A DNA stretch of 64,000 bases from Paraspadella gotoi. Taxonomy: Eukaryota > Chaetognatha. The notes beneath the pieces are model-generated. The model made no database searches, was not told the DNA's origin, and worked only from the letters and a program-made list of their open reading frames with translations. The DNA lies in contig CM119270.1 of the NCBI GenBank assembly GCA_051294375.1, positions 21,411,391-21,475,390 of the forward strand, read 5' to 3'. The position numbers and the translations under genes were made by a program. The first letter of the stretch is position 1. Each line of letters begins with the position of its first letter. Shown here in pieces: positions 34,701 to 45,183 of this stretch.

Positions 34701-37700
34701 CAAATTAAAATTTAAATAATTTTTATCTATTTAAAATATTTTTATAATAATATCCTTATGAAATAATACATTTTCAAAATAACCTTTTTTTAAATTTTTA
34801 TTCATAAAAAGTTAGATCGAAAATATAAAATATGTTATTAAAAATTGTAATCTCTTCAGCATCAAAAATAGAAAAAAAGGTAAAAATTCTCCACTTTTTT
34901 ATGCTCTATAATAGAAACTATTATATGATGAAACGTTTTAGTCATTTTTCGCATATTTAACCTAAAAATATCATGATACATATTTTATATTTTACAAAAG
35001 TTTTTCCGTTTTTTCCGGCGAATCCGAAACTATTCTTAAAATTAAAAAAAATATGATTTTGAAATTTTATGATTTTATAAATTTATTACTTTAAGGAAAC
35101 GAATAATTTAATTGCAACAACAACAATTTTTATTGTTAGACGAACATGTTTCGGCTCACAGTTTGAGCCTTCATCAGCGTCTAACAATATAAATTGTTGT
35201 TGTTGCAATTAAATTATTCGTCTCCTTAAACCAAAACACAACAAAAAAGAAAGGATTTACACACAAATTTATTACTATAAAGAAAATTCCATTAATGAAA
35301 CTGCTATGCAAAATTCCATTTGAAAAAGGGCTTAATTATTTTATATTACATATACAAAGGCAGCGTCGCCGAATCTTTTCATCACTCCACCCTAATGAGC
35401 GTCCTAATCAAGCCACCTGTGTCCTTCCCTCGTGCAGAGCAACTGATGCAGGTGCGGTGTGAGTGGACTCCGCGCTCGGTTGGCGAAACGTCGAGCTTTT
35501 GACAGAAGGTAGCGACCGAGGGAGGAAAACCAGCGAGGAGTCAAAGCCTGATCGAGACAGAGAGAGAGAGATGGAGAGGGATATTCAGTGAGAAATATAC
35601 AGAAAGATAATACTGTAAGATCTCCATTCCCTCAGTTGCCTTTCCACTTTCAATCTTACAGTACCGATTACAAGGTGTCTAAAATCAATTTATTCTATCT
35701 AGGCAAGATGGCTAAATTTTTGTTTAAATGGATGACTTTGTACAATTGATTGTATTAATTTAATACATTTTTACCCATGTGACATGACATAACATTGTAT
35801 ATTTTTTACCTTGACCCTCACTGCCGCCAACAAGTAAATTTCCACCATCACTTCAGTGTCCATCGCGTGACTCGCGGCTTCGCCCATGTTGACGGCGGAG
35901 AGGGCGAGATTGAGCGCCGCCATCTTGGATCGCGAGGGGGCGTGACCGGTTAGTTGGAGCTGATGGAGTTGGTGATAAGCGTAGGCGCCATCTCTGGGGG
36001 AACGAAGAGAGAATGGAAATCAGTAAAATGATCATTTATATTCCAGTATTATCACTTCCAACCCCAATCACTTCTATCATTTATATTACAGTTTTATCAC
36101 TTCTAACCTAATCATTTCTATCATTTATATTCTAGTATTATCACTTCCCACCCAATCACTTCTATCATTTATATTCTAGTATTATCACTTCCAATCCAAC
36201 CACTTCTATCATTTATATTCCAGTATTATCACTTTCAACCCAATCACTTCCATCTATTCCAGTATTATCACTTCAAACCCAATCACTTCTATCACTCCCA
36301 AAAATCACCTGAAGCAACTCCTGGCATCTGGATCGCGCAGGTGCGTCCTTCCCGTCAGCCACCTGCCGACGTAGACGCGATGCAGCAGTTGGCGGAAGGC
36401 CTGCCACAGCAGAGACAGGAAAAGATCTAGGCTGGAGACGGGCAGCGGACGCCCCAGCGAGGAGAGGCAGCCCGACAGCTGAGCCCAGGCTTCCGTGTAT
36501 CGACCTTCGGACCAATGAGCGTCCGCTTGTTTTCTGTTTTGTTTTTTTTTTAAATCGCGGGGAGAAAGAAATACTTAATTGCGATATTCAATAATTTATT
36601 CTATTCAGTGCCAAAATGCCATTTAGCCCTGCTCATTAGGTATTTCAAAAAACAAAACAGGACTACTATCAATTAAGTATTTAGAAGGCAGGACTAATTG
36701 AATAAACTATGGCGGCCCTTACCATTAAGACTCATTCCTTACCCGCTCGCCCCCCCTCACTGAGATCTCCCTCACCTGTGCCTCCAGTATTGAACCTTCG
36801 ACTCCGATTTCGCGTTGGTGATTGGTTCTCCGTAAACAAGCAGCTTGGTCAGACACAGCACCACCACCACAGTGTTGAAGGCCCACAACAGGAAGCGTTC
36901 GTTAAAGCCCCAAATGGTGCCGCTGTTGTCGCCGTTGCTGCTGCCGCCGCTGCGGCTTTCTCCCGCTAACCACAGCATCATCCTTCCTCCAGCGTGAAGA
37001 TTCCCGTAGTCGTTGGCGTCGACGCCGGAGGTGGACTGTAATGAGGGGGGATGTGGAAAAAATGGAGGGGAAGTGGAAAAGTTGAAAAGGAAATGGAAAA
37101 TGAAAATGGAGTCATCAAAATGGAAAATGGCCAAATGAAAAAGGAAAATAAAAAAAAATGAAAAAGGAATAAATGGAGGGAATGAGAAAAAGAAAAATAA
37201 AAAGAGAGAAATTAAAAATAGAAAAATCATCTTTCTTTCTCTTTCTTTCTCACCCCAGCGCCTCCATTCTTCGCCAGAGACAAGAAACTCCCGAAAGGAT
37301 TAAAAGCGATGACGGCGAACATGAAGATACAGAGGGCGACACGTGATCGATCCGGCATTCCGGCCGGATTCCTCGTCGGCAAGTTGTTGTTGTTGTTATG
37401 ATGGAAAGCGAGGTGTGATTTGGCGGCGCCGAGAGTCTCAACTCCGTCTTCGTTGCCAGGAGACGAGGGAGCAGAGCTTGAGGAAGTGGGGCTGCTCGGC
37501 TGAGAGTCGTCAGAGGAAATGACATGGCAGCTGAAGAGTCAAATATATTAAATAAAAATAGATAAACTTAATATTTCAAAATATTATTACTTACTTCACA
37601 CTCGTTTCGGCTTAAGTTAGTAAATATATCCTTAACAGAGACAAACATTTTACTCACAAATTCGACTTATTAAAAATAGACTCTTACTTCCCATCAACTA

Positions 37701-40081
37701 GTGCCACCAATCCCCGCTCTCCACTAGCCACACCTATCTCTCCACTACCCCCCTCTCTCCTCTACCCCCCTCTTTCCTCTACCCCTCTCTCTCCACTACC
37801 CCCCTCTCTCCTCTACCCCCTCTCTCTCCACCCACCCACCCACTCACCTACGACGACTCTCCATGAGGTCCAACACTCCGTCATCCTCCACTACGGTGTG
37901 AATCTTTCCGAAAAGATGCGCGATGCCGTTCTCGTTGACGACCTGTTTGTAGGCGTGGTTCTCGGCTCGAAGTTTTCCGTTCTCTCGTTGCAGATGACGA
38001 ATGTAGTCGACGGCCTTGCGGAGGACGGCCGACTTGTTGGTCTTGGCTTCGTCGACGGCGACGAGGTTCTTCAGTTCCACGATTTTGTCGTTGATGGAGC
38101 ATCTGATGGATAGAGAGATGAGTTTTGATGGAGAAATTGATGAGGAAAGATGAACGATTAATTGGACCAATCAATTTTCATCGAAAGTCAATGTCAATAA
38201 AAAATTAGAATCTGACAAAAAAAAATTACATAATAACTGACATAAATTGACGCAACATGACTTAATTGACATAAAACAATTTTCGAGAGCGAGGTACATG
38301 ACATTGAGGTATCCACCTCAAGTCGGGAGAAATTTCGTCAGTTTATTGAATCAATGAATAATTAGTTGCGCAGGGATTACTCGAGGAGCAAATCAATAAG
38401 TCGGTCGGTACATCTCACGTTAAAAATACTCATAACTTGGGTAATACTTAATTTAGTTTATACTTTTTGTTCGTCCACAGTACCATATAAAACCTTTAAT
38501 GTGCATATCCGTGAATGATTCTTGTGCATATCACGTGACCACACAGAACTACGATCAGGTGATTACAAAATAAATGAGGCATATTTCATATAATATTTGG
38601 TTATAGTTAAAACATATATTGGTTGTACCAATTTCATAATAATGTATTCATGTAATTATGTAATTATGATCTCTCAAAAATACACATGAAAATAAAGTCA
38701 TTGCGGCGAAACACACTGAAAGAACCAAACATGAGCAGTAATCTTTCCATTTCAATATCAATTGAGGTAGGAGTAACGAATACGTACAAATTCCAAAAAA
38801 GACAACAACGACAAGGACAACTACCTGTATCTCTTTTCGATGGCGTTGTGAGAATATCTCTTCCCTCCTTTTCCTTTCGACTGAAGTCTCTCGATCGCCA
38901 CTTTTTCTCCGCCGTCGACGACAACGCCGCAGGGCGCCGCCGCGGAGCTGGGCGAGGCGGCCTGCAGCTGCGCGGCCAACGTGGGGGCGCTGGCCACGAT
39001 GGGGGAGAGGGGCAGGCAGGAGGGCGGCGACGACGACGACGAAGACGACGACGAAGACGGCGAGGCTGCGGCGGCGACCGCTGCGACGGCGGACGGAGAC
39101 GGCGTCACCAGGATCGGATGCATCGTCGCGACTCGCTGCGGAGACGAGTGAGCGGCGCGAACGACTTGCTCTTGAGTCAGAATGCGTTGCGGCAGAGTCT
39201 GCAGCGCGGGTTGCGGCAGGAATTGTTGCTGCAGGGGAGCGACGTTTTGCTGCGGAGTTGAGGAAAATTGCGACGACGACGACGACACTGTCAGTAATTG
39301 TTGGATCCGGCGATTCGAAGCGACGGGGGATTGGGTCGGTAAAGGTGCCGACGCGACGCCTGATTGGGTCTGCAAAGGATTGGACATCGGCGCCTCTTGA
39401 TTCAGCTGTGCCTGTGAATTCAGCTGTGCCTGTGGATTCAGCAGTGCCTGTGGATTCAGCTGTGCCTGTGGATTCAGCTGTGCCTGTGGATTCAGCTGCG
39501 CCTGATTATTCAGCTGGGTCTGTGGATTCAGCTGTGGCACTGCGGTCAGCAAGTGCTTGAGAAGGTTCTGGCTCTGCTGATATTCGCGCTGCTGCCGGTC
39601 CTGCTGATCCTGGATTTGCTTTAAAAGATTTTGCAGATTTTCCATTTGGTTGGAGGGAATTGGAGGTTGAGACGGAGGAGGAGCGGCTGAGGGGGAGATT
39701 AAGTTTATTAAGTTAATGAAGAGAAAGTAATTATTGTTATGTGTTAGTGACAGAACCGTTCAATATAAGCAGTCCCTGAGCTTCGGATCAGGCTGTAACA
39801 CCATGTTACAGGCGGTTTAAGCGCCCCGTCCCTCTTAACTGCTAGGCGACCACCGGGCTAGAACCCCGGACCATTGGGTTGGGAGGAAAATGACTTGCCT
39901 CCGGCACCAATGGCCGCTGATGAACGGTTAGTGGATTTTAGTCCAACATATTAATTAATTTTATTAAGAATTAATCTAAATTAGACTTTATTATGATTTA
40001 ATTAACCATGAAGGCTTTATGAGGCTGGACCAACAATCCAATTGTACACCAAGTTCATAAGTTGATGGTCCCATTCTCCCT

Positions 40082-40126
<45 letters not shown>

Positions 40127-40895
40127 AAAAAAAACCCGGATTTCTTTCACATAAATCAACCATAGACTGACCGACAATTCCTTCCTCTCCGACTCACCCG
40201 GCGCCTTTTTCTCACTCACCCGCTCCTTCGACTTCTTCCTTCTTCACCACGAACGGCGACACGGACGCCATCGCCGGCGCCTTTCCCGTCCGCTGCTGCG
40301 GATGTTGCTGCAGAAGCTGCTGCTGAGACGTCGCTCCAGCGACGGCCTGCAGCTGCAGATGATGCTGCGACTGAGACCGGTGACGTCTATTGACCGGCGC
40401 AGGCACGGCGCCTGCCGGAACGGGAACGCCCAAACCCGGCGACATCTTGCCGACGACCAGAGCGGCGCTAACGGGTGGCCAAATTACATTCGGGGAGGAA
40501 TCGTGATTCCAAACAACATCCGGGTGGGCGTGGCCAGATGTTGTAGGGGAGATCGGAATGGAACCTTGAAAAGGTTTGAATCTCGTCGCTGTTACCATGG
40601 TGATGTTATTGTTATTATTATTACTATTATTTTTGTTGTTTACCTTCGGCTTCCGTGATGATAATTGATCGATCTTCATCCTGAGTCATTTGATGATCGA
40701 AAAGGCGATCGTCGAACAAATCTGTCGGGTTATAAATAATTTAATATCAACAATAAATTCTTAATTAAATAATTAAATGTCATTTCTGTTTTACAAAGGC
40801 CGTCCGCCTTTACCGTGCATGAACTGGTCTCCTTCGCCGGTCCCGTGAGCGATGAAGCTAAGTAGTTCCTCGTCAAGATTCAGTTGTGGCTCCAT
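31525..40895 (-). CDS. SREBP: Sterol regulatory element-binding protein, complete, 16 coding exons
   Basis: SREBP is an ER membrane bHLH-ZIP factor. S1P and S2P cleave it so that the N-terminal half enters the nucleus and drives lipid-synthesis genes. The model has 4011 coding bases (1336 codons plus stop), longer than the usual 1100-1150 because of low-complexity N-terminal sequence; all phases agree. It starts [15 protein letters not shown] (acidic activation segment). Residues 176-450 are Gln/Pro-rich. bHLH begins [10 protein letters not shown] (455-464) with the SREBP-specific Tyr, and a ZIP follows to about 520. DRSR precedes TM1 (about 613-634), where S2P cuts at the L-C of VALC. The short lumenal loop has RMML at 659-662, fitting the S1P RxxL rule. 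TM2 is about 689-708, then VYGEP. Exons 8-16 form the regulatory domain that binds SCAP. Splice sites and phases were read by eye. Confidence 0.95.
32030..32312 (-). CDS. SREBP: SREBP exon 15
   Basis: [40 protein letters not shown]: the conserved LHEA...GASP block. Donor after ATG is GTAGAA. Confidence 0.93.
32340..32665 (+). repeat. Degenerate tandem repeat in SREBP intron 14
   Basis: Many variants of AAATCCTAAATCCAGTTTAA at intervals of 20-40 bases. Confidence 0.7.
32678..32758 (-). CDS. SREBP: SREBP exon 14
   Basis: Joins as [19 protein letters not shown], ends YQQELG, donor GTCAGT. Little homology, but phase and boundaries fit both neighbours. Confidence 0.75.
32864..32947 (-). repeat. 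Tandem 42-bp duplication of an exon end and splice donor
   Basis: 32864-32905 and 32906-32947 differ at one base. Each carries the last part of exon 13 plus GTGAGTAAAG. Use of the second donor would add 42 bases and an in-frame TGA. Confidence 0.9.
32916..33089 (-). CDS. SREBP: SREBP exon 13
   Basis: [20 protein letters not shown] and [16 protein letters not shown], donor GTGAGT. The 3' end and donor are duplicated just downstream. Confidence 0.9.
33110..33600. repeat. GA/AAAG-rich low-complexity DNA in SREBP intron 12
   Basis: Purine-rich on plus. The long Phe/Ser-rich minus ORFs are compositional. Confidence 0.8.
33613..33807 (-). CDS. SREBP: SREBP exon 12
   Basis: [20 protein letters not shown] and [20 protein letters not shown] match the WW...L and HSFKAAR-like blocks of the regulatory domain. 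Confidence 0.9.
34016..34375 (-). CDS. SREBP: SREBP exon 11
   Basis: [17 protein letters not shown] continues the family GHRF block. [20 protein letters not shown] and a long helix-rich stretch follow. Donor GTCATC. Confidence 0.9.
35090..35230 (-). mobile_element. Palindromic element with hammerhead-ribozyme-like core, SREBP intron 10
   Basis: Arms 35090-35142 and 35178-35230 are inverted copies over 53 bases with about two mismatches. The 35-base centre on the minus strand reads CTGATGA (35177-35171), a GGCTC/GAGCC hairpin, GAAAC (35152-35148), a six-base loop and GTC (35141-35139): the order of a type I hammerhead with a two-pair helix III, as described in Penelope-like elements and retrozymes. 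Helix I directly beside the core is not the standard pairing, so activity is uncertain. A related fragment is at 42330-42445. Confidence 0.6.
35417..35547 (-). CDS. SREBP: SREBP exon 10
   Basis: [20 protein letters not shown] and LLCTREGHR. Donor AG|GTGGCT precedes in-frame stops. Confidence 0.9.
35701..35772 (-). mobile_element. Degraded MITE end in SREBP intron 9
   Basis: GCAAGATGGCTA then AAATGGATGACTTTGTACAA and TTGTATTAATTT parallel the 3' end of the MITE as seen at 29500-29574. Confidence 0.5.
35810..35993 (-). CDS. SREBP: SREBP exon 9
   Basis: [37 protein letters not shown] and [11 protein letters not shown]. Acceptor CCCCCAG, donor GTAAAA. Confidence 0.95.
36030..36298 (+). repeat. 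45-bp minisatellite in SREBP intron 8
   Basis: Six copies of a unit containing ATTCCAGTATTATCACTTCC and AACCCAATCACTTCTATC. Confidence 0.9.
36309..36533 (-). CDS. SREBP: SREBP exon 8
   Basis: [38 protein letters not shown] and [10 protein letters not shown] match the start of the regulatory domain. Confidence 0.95.
36776..37035 (-). CDS. SREBP: SREBP exon 7 (lumenal loop, TM2)
   Basis: Loop with [10 protein letters not shown] (candidate S1P site), TM2 [19 protein letters not shown] and VYGEP. Confidence 0.95.
37254..37530 (-). CDS. SREBP: SREBP exon 6 (linker, TM1)
   Basis: Ser-rich linker, then [20 protein letters not shown]: the conserved DRSR plus first transmembrane segment and S2P site. 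Confidence 0.95.
37848..38102 (-). CDS. SREBP: SREBP exon 5 (HLH and leucine zipper)
   Basis: Joins as [35 protein letters not shown] is the conserved second helix and zipper start. Donor GTGAGT. Confidence 0.97.
38611..38635 (-). mobile_element. Solo MITE terminal repeat in SREBP intron 4
   Basis: ATTGGTTGTACCAATTTCAT matches the 3' end of the 17048-17345 MITE. Confidence 0.6.
38825..39686 (-). CDS. SREBP: SREBP exon 4 (Q-rich, basic region of bHLH)
   Basis: 862 bases, acceptor [29 protein letters not shown], a QAQLNP hexapeptide repeat encoded by an 18-base unit (39400-39515), poly-Ser from (TCG)n, and at the 3' end [13 protein letters not shown]. The plus-strand ORFs opposite are shadows. 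Confidence 0.95.
39760..39915 (-). repeat. tRNA-like SINE fragment in SREBP intron 3
   Basis: On the minus strand GGGGTTCTAGCCC resembles a Pol III B box and GTCGCCTAGCAGTTAAG an A box. About 27 bases around the B-box-like part are shared with 62383-62409. The order is not that of a normal tRNA. Confidence 0.35.
40083..40121 (+). repeat. (CT)n in SREBP intron 3
   Basis: CT microsatellite. Confidence 0.9.
40220..40588 (-). CDS. SREBP: SREBP exon 3 (Gln/Pro-rich)
   Basis: Acceptor TGGTAACAG in the right phase, donor [25 protein letters not shown], then a Q-rich stretch and [10 protein letters not shown]. Confidence 0.85.
40644..40721 (-). CDS. SREBP: SREBP exon 2 (acidic)
   Basis: Acceptor [28 protein letters not shown], ending ITEAE, donor GTAAAC. 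Confidence 0.85.
40814..40895 (-). CDS. SREBP: SREBP exon 1
   Basis: ATG in GCCATGG context. [20 protein letters not shown] then EGDQFMH, donor GTAAAG. Confidence 0.88.
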
Positions 40896-40913
40896 GGCGG
40901 ATTTAAGGGCGGA

Positions 40914-40990
40914 TTTAAGGCCAGATTAAAGTCCAACGCCAGGCCGATTTAAGGCCAGATTAAAGTCCAACGCCAGGCCGATTCTAGGCC
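40914..40990 (-). repeat. Tandem 35-bp duplication upstream of the SREBP ATG
   Basis: AAGGCCAGATTAAAGTCCAA plus CGCCAGGCCGATT occurs twice in the presumed 5' UTR. Confidence 0.75.
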
Positions 40991-41239
40991 GCCTTTGGCC
41001 GATGATCAACAGTAATTTTTTACACGTTTGAAAAACCGGGACGAAATTACGGTGTGAAAACAAGAACAAATATTTATTTTTCGTTACGTTGTTTTCTGTA
41101 AATTAACAGGACGATACGTTAAAAGAATGAGTAAATGATGTCATTATGCGTCAAAATTCTCCACGTAACCAAAACACATTTCATTTTTCTTGCATCTTTT
41201 TTTTTTTGTTCTGCCTAAAAGTCAGATTTGTTCTCGTCT

Positions 41240-41305
41240 CTGATTGGTCGATTCGTGTTGTGGTTCGATATGACGTCATCTGGTTCGAGAATTTGGACCA
41301 ATCAG
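41240..41305 (-). promoter_or_regulatory. CCAAT-CRE-CCAAT palindrome, candidate SREBP promoter
   Basis: CTGATTGGTC (41240-41249) and its exact inverse GACCAATCAG (41296-41305) flank a perfect CRE TGACGTCA (41271-41278), about 380 bases upstream of the SREBP ATG. NF-Y and CREB/ATF sites are known in sterol-gene promoters. No clear SRE was identified. Confidence 0.55.
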
Positions 41306-41309
41306 CGAT

Positions 41310-43406
41310 CAGAGTTTCTCGGTGGCCTGATTATCTCCTCTTGGGCCGTCGAACTTGACTCAGGAAAAAAAAACCAGCGTTCCTACTATTTTCTGTTCCA
41401 ACTTCAGACAAAAGGGTACAGTGCATTTTATATTGCTATAAAACTTAACCAACTATTTAACACAAAAATTTCCGTTATTGTATTTTAAAGCGAATAATGA
41501 AAGTATAAGTTTATTTATTCTATAAGCTTTTCATTATCAAACAAAACTCAGACCATAGTGTACGGAACGTCGGGTTTTTTCGATAGAAATAGGATAAGAA
41601 CCCCAGTTCCTTCGCACTCAACTTCTGAATTGCAAAACAAATCTTCGCATCAAAAGTTTTTTTGCCTAATTCGATGAAAACTACAACTACAACTAGTATC
41701 AGCTTCGATTGCCTCACAGATGGTGCATTGTAGTTGCATTGCAAGTCACTAATGATACTCCTTGCAATGTTTCCGCAATGCAAGCATTGTAAGAGGATTT
41801 TGCAACAATCAAAAATGACTCGTCGTTTATAAAGACCAGTGTTTGTTGATAATAAAAGGAGAGACTAAAGTAACGATATTTTGTTAGGAAAACAAAACAA
41901 TTTTGAAGCCGACATTTATATTTAAACAGATTCCAGCGCATAAATAATAAGTAAACATCACGGAAAATTACGATAACTTACAACAATCACCTGAATGTCT
42001 ATTGTGAAAATACTAACAAATGCACCCAAAGATAACGAAAACAGCAGGGTCGAAGATAGCATAGACGACTAATTGATTAAAGTATGCAAGTCATTGTAAG
42101 ACAATGTAATGAACTTTATACACGAGTTGTTAACATTTAGAAAATGTGATGTGAAAACGTGAGGGAGCCAAATGAATGAGAATTTGCATTTCGCGATCGT
42201 ACCATTGATTTATTTCGTTTTAAATAAAATAACGTTTTAAGAGTTATAAACAATACAGAGAAAAAGAAAATTATTTTAAAGCTAATCTCGAGAATAGGCG
42301 AGATAAAAATTTAGAAATATTATGATTATAGAAACGGATTTTTAGCCGAAAATATTTGAGTTTTTAACAACGAATTTAATTAAGCCGAAACATGTCCGTT
42401 AATGAAATAAATTTAATTCGTTGTTTAAAACTCAAATCTTTTCCGCTAAACATTATTACAACGAAAACGAATGGATTACACAAAGAAAAGGATTTTAAAA
42501 AAATCTTTAGACTGCCGACATTATAACTCATGCGGTAAAGCTTAATAAACGACACTTTTATTTCTGATTTATGCCTTTCAACAGTCAATATATAAGTGAG
42601 GGAAAAAGGATTTTTGGTGTCGAGAAAGATAGAGAGAGAAAGAGAGGGATCAAGGGAGAAGAGAGAAAAAAAAAGAAAAAAAGAAAAAAAGAAAAAAAGG
42701 AAAGAAAGAAAAAAAGAAAAAAAGAAAAAAAGAAAAAAAGAAAAAAAGAAAGAAAAAAAGAAAGAAAAAAAGAAAGAAAGAAAGAAAGAAAGAGAGAAAG
42801 AAAGAAAGAAAGAAATAACAAAAAGTTAAAAAAGCAAGCGTTGCTTGCCAAACATGCTTGAGTGGACGCAACAAGTTTCACAGTAAGAATGATTTATTCT
42901 TCAACAAGGTTATAAACGATAACAATAACAGGCTCAGATGCTAAGTCTACAACAATGGATATTTACACTGTCAAAGTTGACCATAAAGAGAAATGAGGAA
43001 AAACAATTGAGGGTAAGATTGGTAAGTTCAGTTTTTGACCGAGGTTGCGTGTTGTTGTTGTTGTTGTTGCTCCACACTTGGTTCTTTCCTGGTTCTTGCT
43101 TGGTTCTCGGTGCTTCAGAACCGAGATTCCCCCTTCGTTTTAATTTTTTCAAAATTTCAAAAAAAAAAGTGGGTGAAATCTTTAAACCGATGATATTTAT
43201 AATTAAATTTAACAAAGGATAAAAACTAATACAAGTTTCGAAATCTTTAAACCGATGATATTTATAATCCAATTTAACTTTGGACAAGAGATTGAATTCA
43301 ACCTTTGGAGTTGAACGTGAAAGTTTTGTTTCTCCAATCAATCAAACGAGTTTTGTCGTTCACCTCATTTCACAAGATGTTCACGTTTCTCACAACCCTT
43401 TTCATT

Positions 43407-43468
<62 letters not shown>

Positions 43469-44549
43469 CAATATTGATTCTTATCAAAACGTTTTTAGAA
43501 TTTTCCTTTTCATTTAACGGTTAATGACCCAAAGACACGTGGAAGCAAGTGTAAGAGTTTCAGAGATATAAAAATAGTTTTATTGAGGTATATAAGGAGA
43601 AGCATTGAAAAGTATACCGCCGACACAGATGAATATAAAGATGTATCGAATTTACTTAAAGATTTATGTAATTTAGAAATATTTATATTGATTGCATTAT
43701 TTTAGACGAAACGGAATACATTTATTACTATTTTTTATCTCTCGGCTTTAAATATTTTTCTTTCTATACCGAAATGTTCCAATTTTAAAAAAAAATATTA
43801 ATCTTTTGTTGAACTCTCTATTGAACTATTGAACTAATAAGTTAGAATGACTAATTACGATTTTTTTTTGAGTCGTCGCCACATAATTCCAAATTCCATT
43901 GACAGTTATTTAAATTTATAATTAAAATATTTCATTTAAACTTCACTAGTTCAATTAACATGAAGATCGACGCAATTATTCTCTGCGTCGTCTTCGTGCG
44001 CCGCATTCAGTCAATCAGTTAATAAGTCTGTTAATCTATTAGTTAACAAATCTGTTCAACAATCGATGGATCAGTCAGTCAGTCAATCAGTAAATCATTT
44101 TATCAATTAATGAGGCAGCCTTTCCTGCTATGTTTCGTTTTACACAAACAATCTCATCACTTAGTCACTTTATTAATTCCACGAAATATCGCGGTTCTGC
44201 GAGTAGAGGTTGAAAGTTTTGAGTCCAGACAACAAATTTGTTCTCCTCAAATAAAATTTAAAAAATGATGAATTTGTTCTTTGGTGTCGCATCCGACAAA
44301 ATGACATCTTTCCCTGGACCACTGGACCGAAAACCACTAACCGAGGAGACCACCCAACCACCATCCCACTCCACCTCCCAACAAAAAAGATTAATGCGAC
44401 GGAAAAAAAAGGAATGACGTTGACAACGAAAACTGTGCAAACTGTGCAAACTGTGATAACCTGTGCAAACTAAAAAAAAAAACTGTTGAAAGCCGCGAAA
44501 AATTGTGAATTATTCAAATCTGAGGTCAAATTTGCTTTTGGATCCAAAA
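41310..44549. other. Intergenic region with repeats
   Basis: No gene recognised. Contains AAAAG/GAAA tracts at 42660-42815 (long K/E/R ORFs are artefacts), a direct repeat GAAATCTTTAAACCGATGAT at 43176 and 43239, a (CT)n run at 43411-43464, and the block GTGGACGCAACAAGTTTCA at 42863 shared with 8123. Confidence 0.6.
42330..42445 (+). repeat. Second palindrome related to the hammerhead-like element
   Basis: Arms around TTTGAGTTTTTAACAACGAA and TTCGTTGTTTAAAACTCAAA enclose GCCGAAACATGTCCGTT, the GAAAC-to-GTC half of the 35090-35230 core. The CTGATGA half is not present. Confidence 0.5.
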
Positions 44550-44660
44550 ATGGCGAAGGTTGTGATATCTAGTGATGAGGGGAAAAAACGAGTTCAGTTT
44601 GGAAAAAAAGTTGCAGTGGTATATGATAATAAAGACACTTTTCATGTACATTTTTATTGA
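44550..44660 (+). CDS. Short ORF, 36 codons, unknown
   Basis: ATG in AAAAATGGCG context. Starts MAKVVISSDEGKKRVQFGKK and ends TGA at 44658-44660. Not low complexity, but no homology recognised; could be a chance ORF or a first exon. Confidence 0.2.
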   Translation: MAKVVISSDEGKKRVQFGKKVAVVYDNKDTFHVHFY

Positions 44661-45183
44661 ACTTTTTCTGACGATAAGTGATCACAAGTTAAGTTACAAA
44701 CCGGTTTATAAAAAAATAATATGCAAATGAGGACGGAAGTGAGGCTTATAGAAAACAAATGATCGGAAGTTATTACTTCTAACAACGGGAAAAACACTTG
44801 TTAATATTTGCTACAACACTTGAATAATATTTAAACGAGCCTTATAAAAGCGCTTTTTCGAATGCAACATGGTTGATTCGGTACAATCATCAATAACATA
44901 CAAAACACAAAACACAAAACACTTTTCTTTCACTTAAAATTTTTTTTCGTCAGAACGTTAGGAGTCAACTCTCTCTTTCTCCTCTCTTCCTCATTCATTA
45001 TTAATTTTTCTTTCCTTTCCTTTCATTTATTTAATTTTTTCAAAATGTATCTATATTTTTTTTCAGCATTTTTCTCCTTATCTTCTGCAGAAATTAAGGA
45101 ATCGCTCCCCAAGCGAAGAACCGATTGTCCTTTATGCATTTGTCGTCGTCGTCGTCGTTGTTTTGAGTTCCGGTTATGCGTTC

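Noticed and set aside
36030-36298. CRISPR-like evenly spaced repeats
   Set aside because: Unit is a continuous 45-bp minisatellite without distinct spacers, in an animal intron.
38686-39261. 191-codon plus-strand ORF
   Set aside because: Antisense shadow of SREBP exon 4; composition follows the (TCG)n/Gln codons of the real frame.
42571-42881. Lys/Arg/Glu and Phe/Ser ORFs
   Set aside because: Produced by AAAAG/GAAA repeats on both strands.
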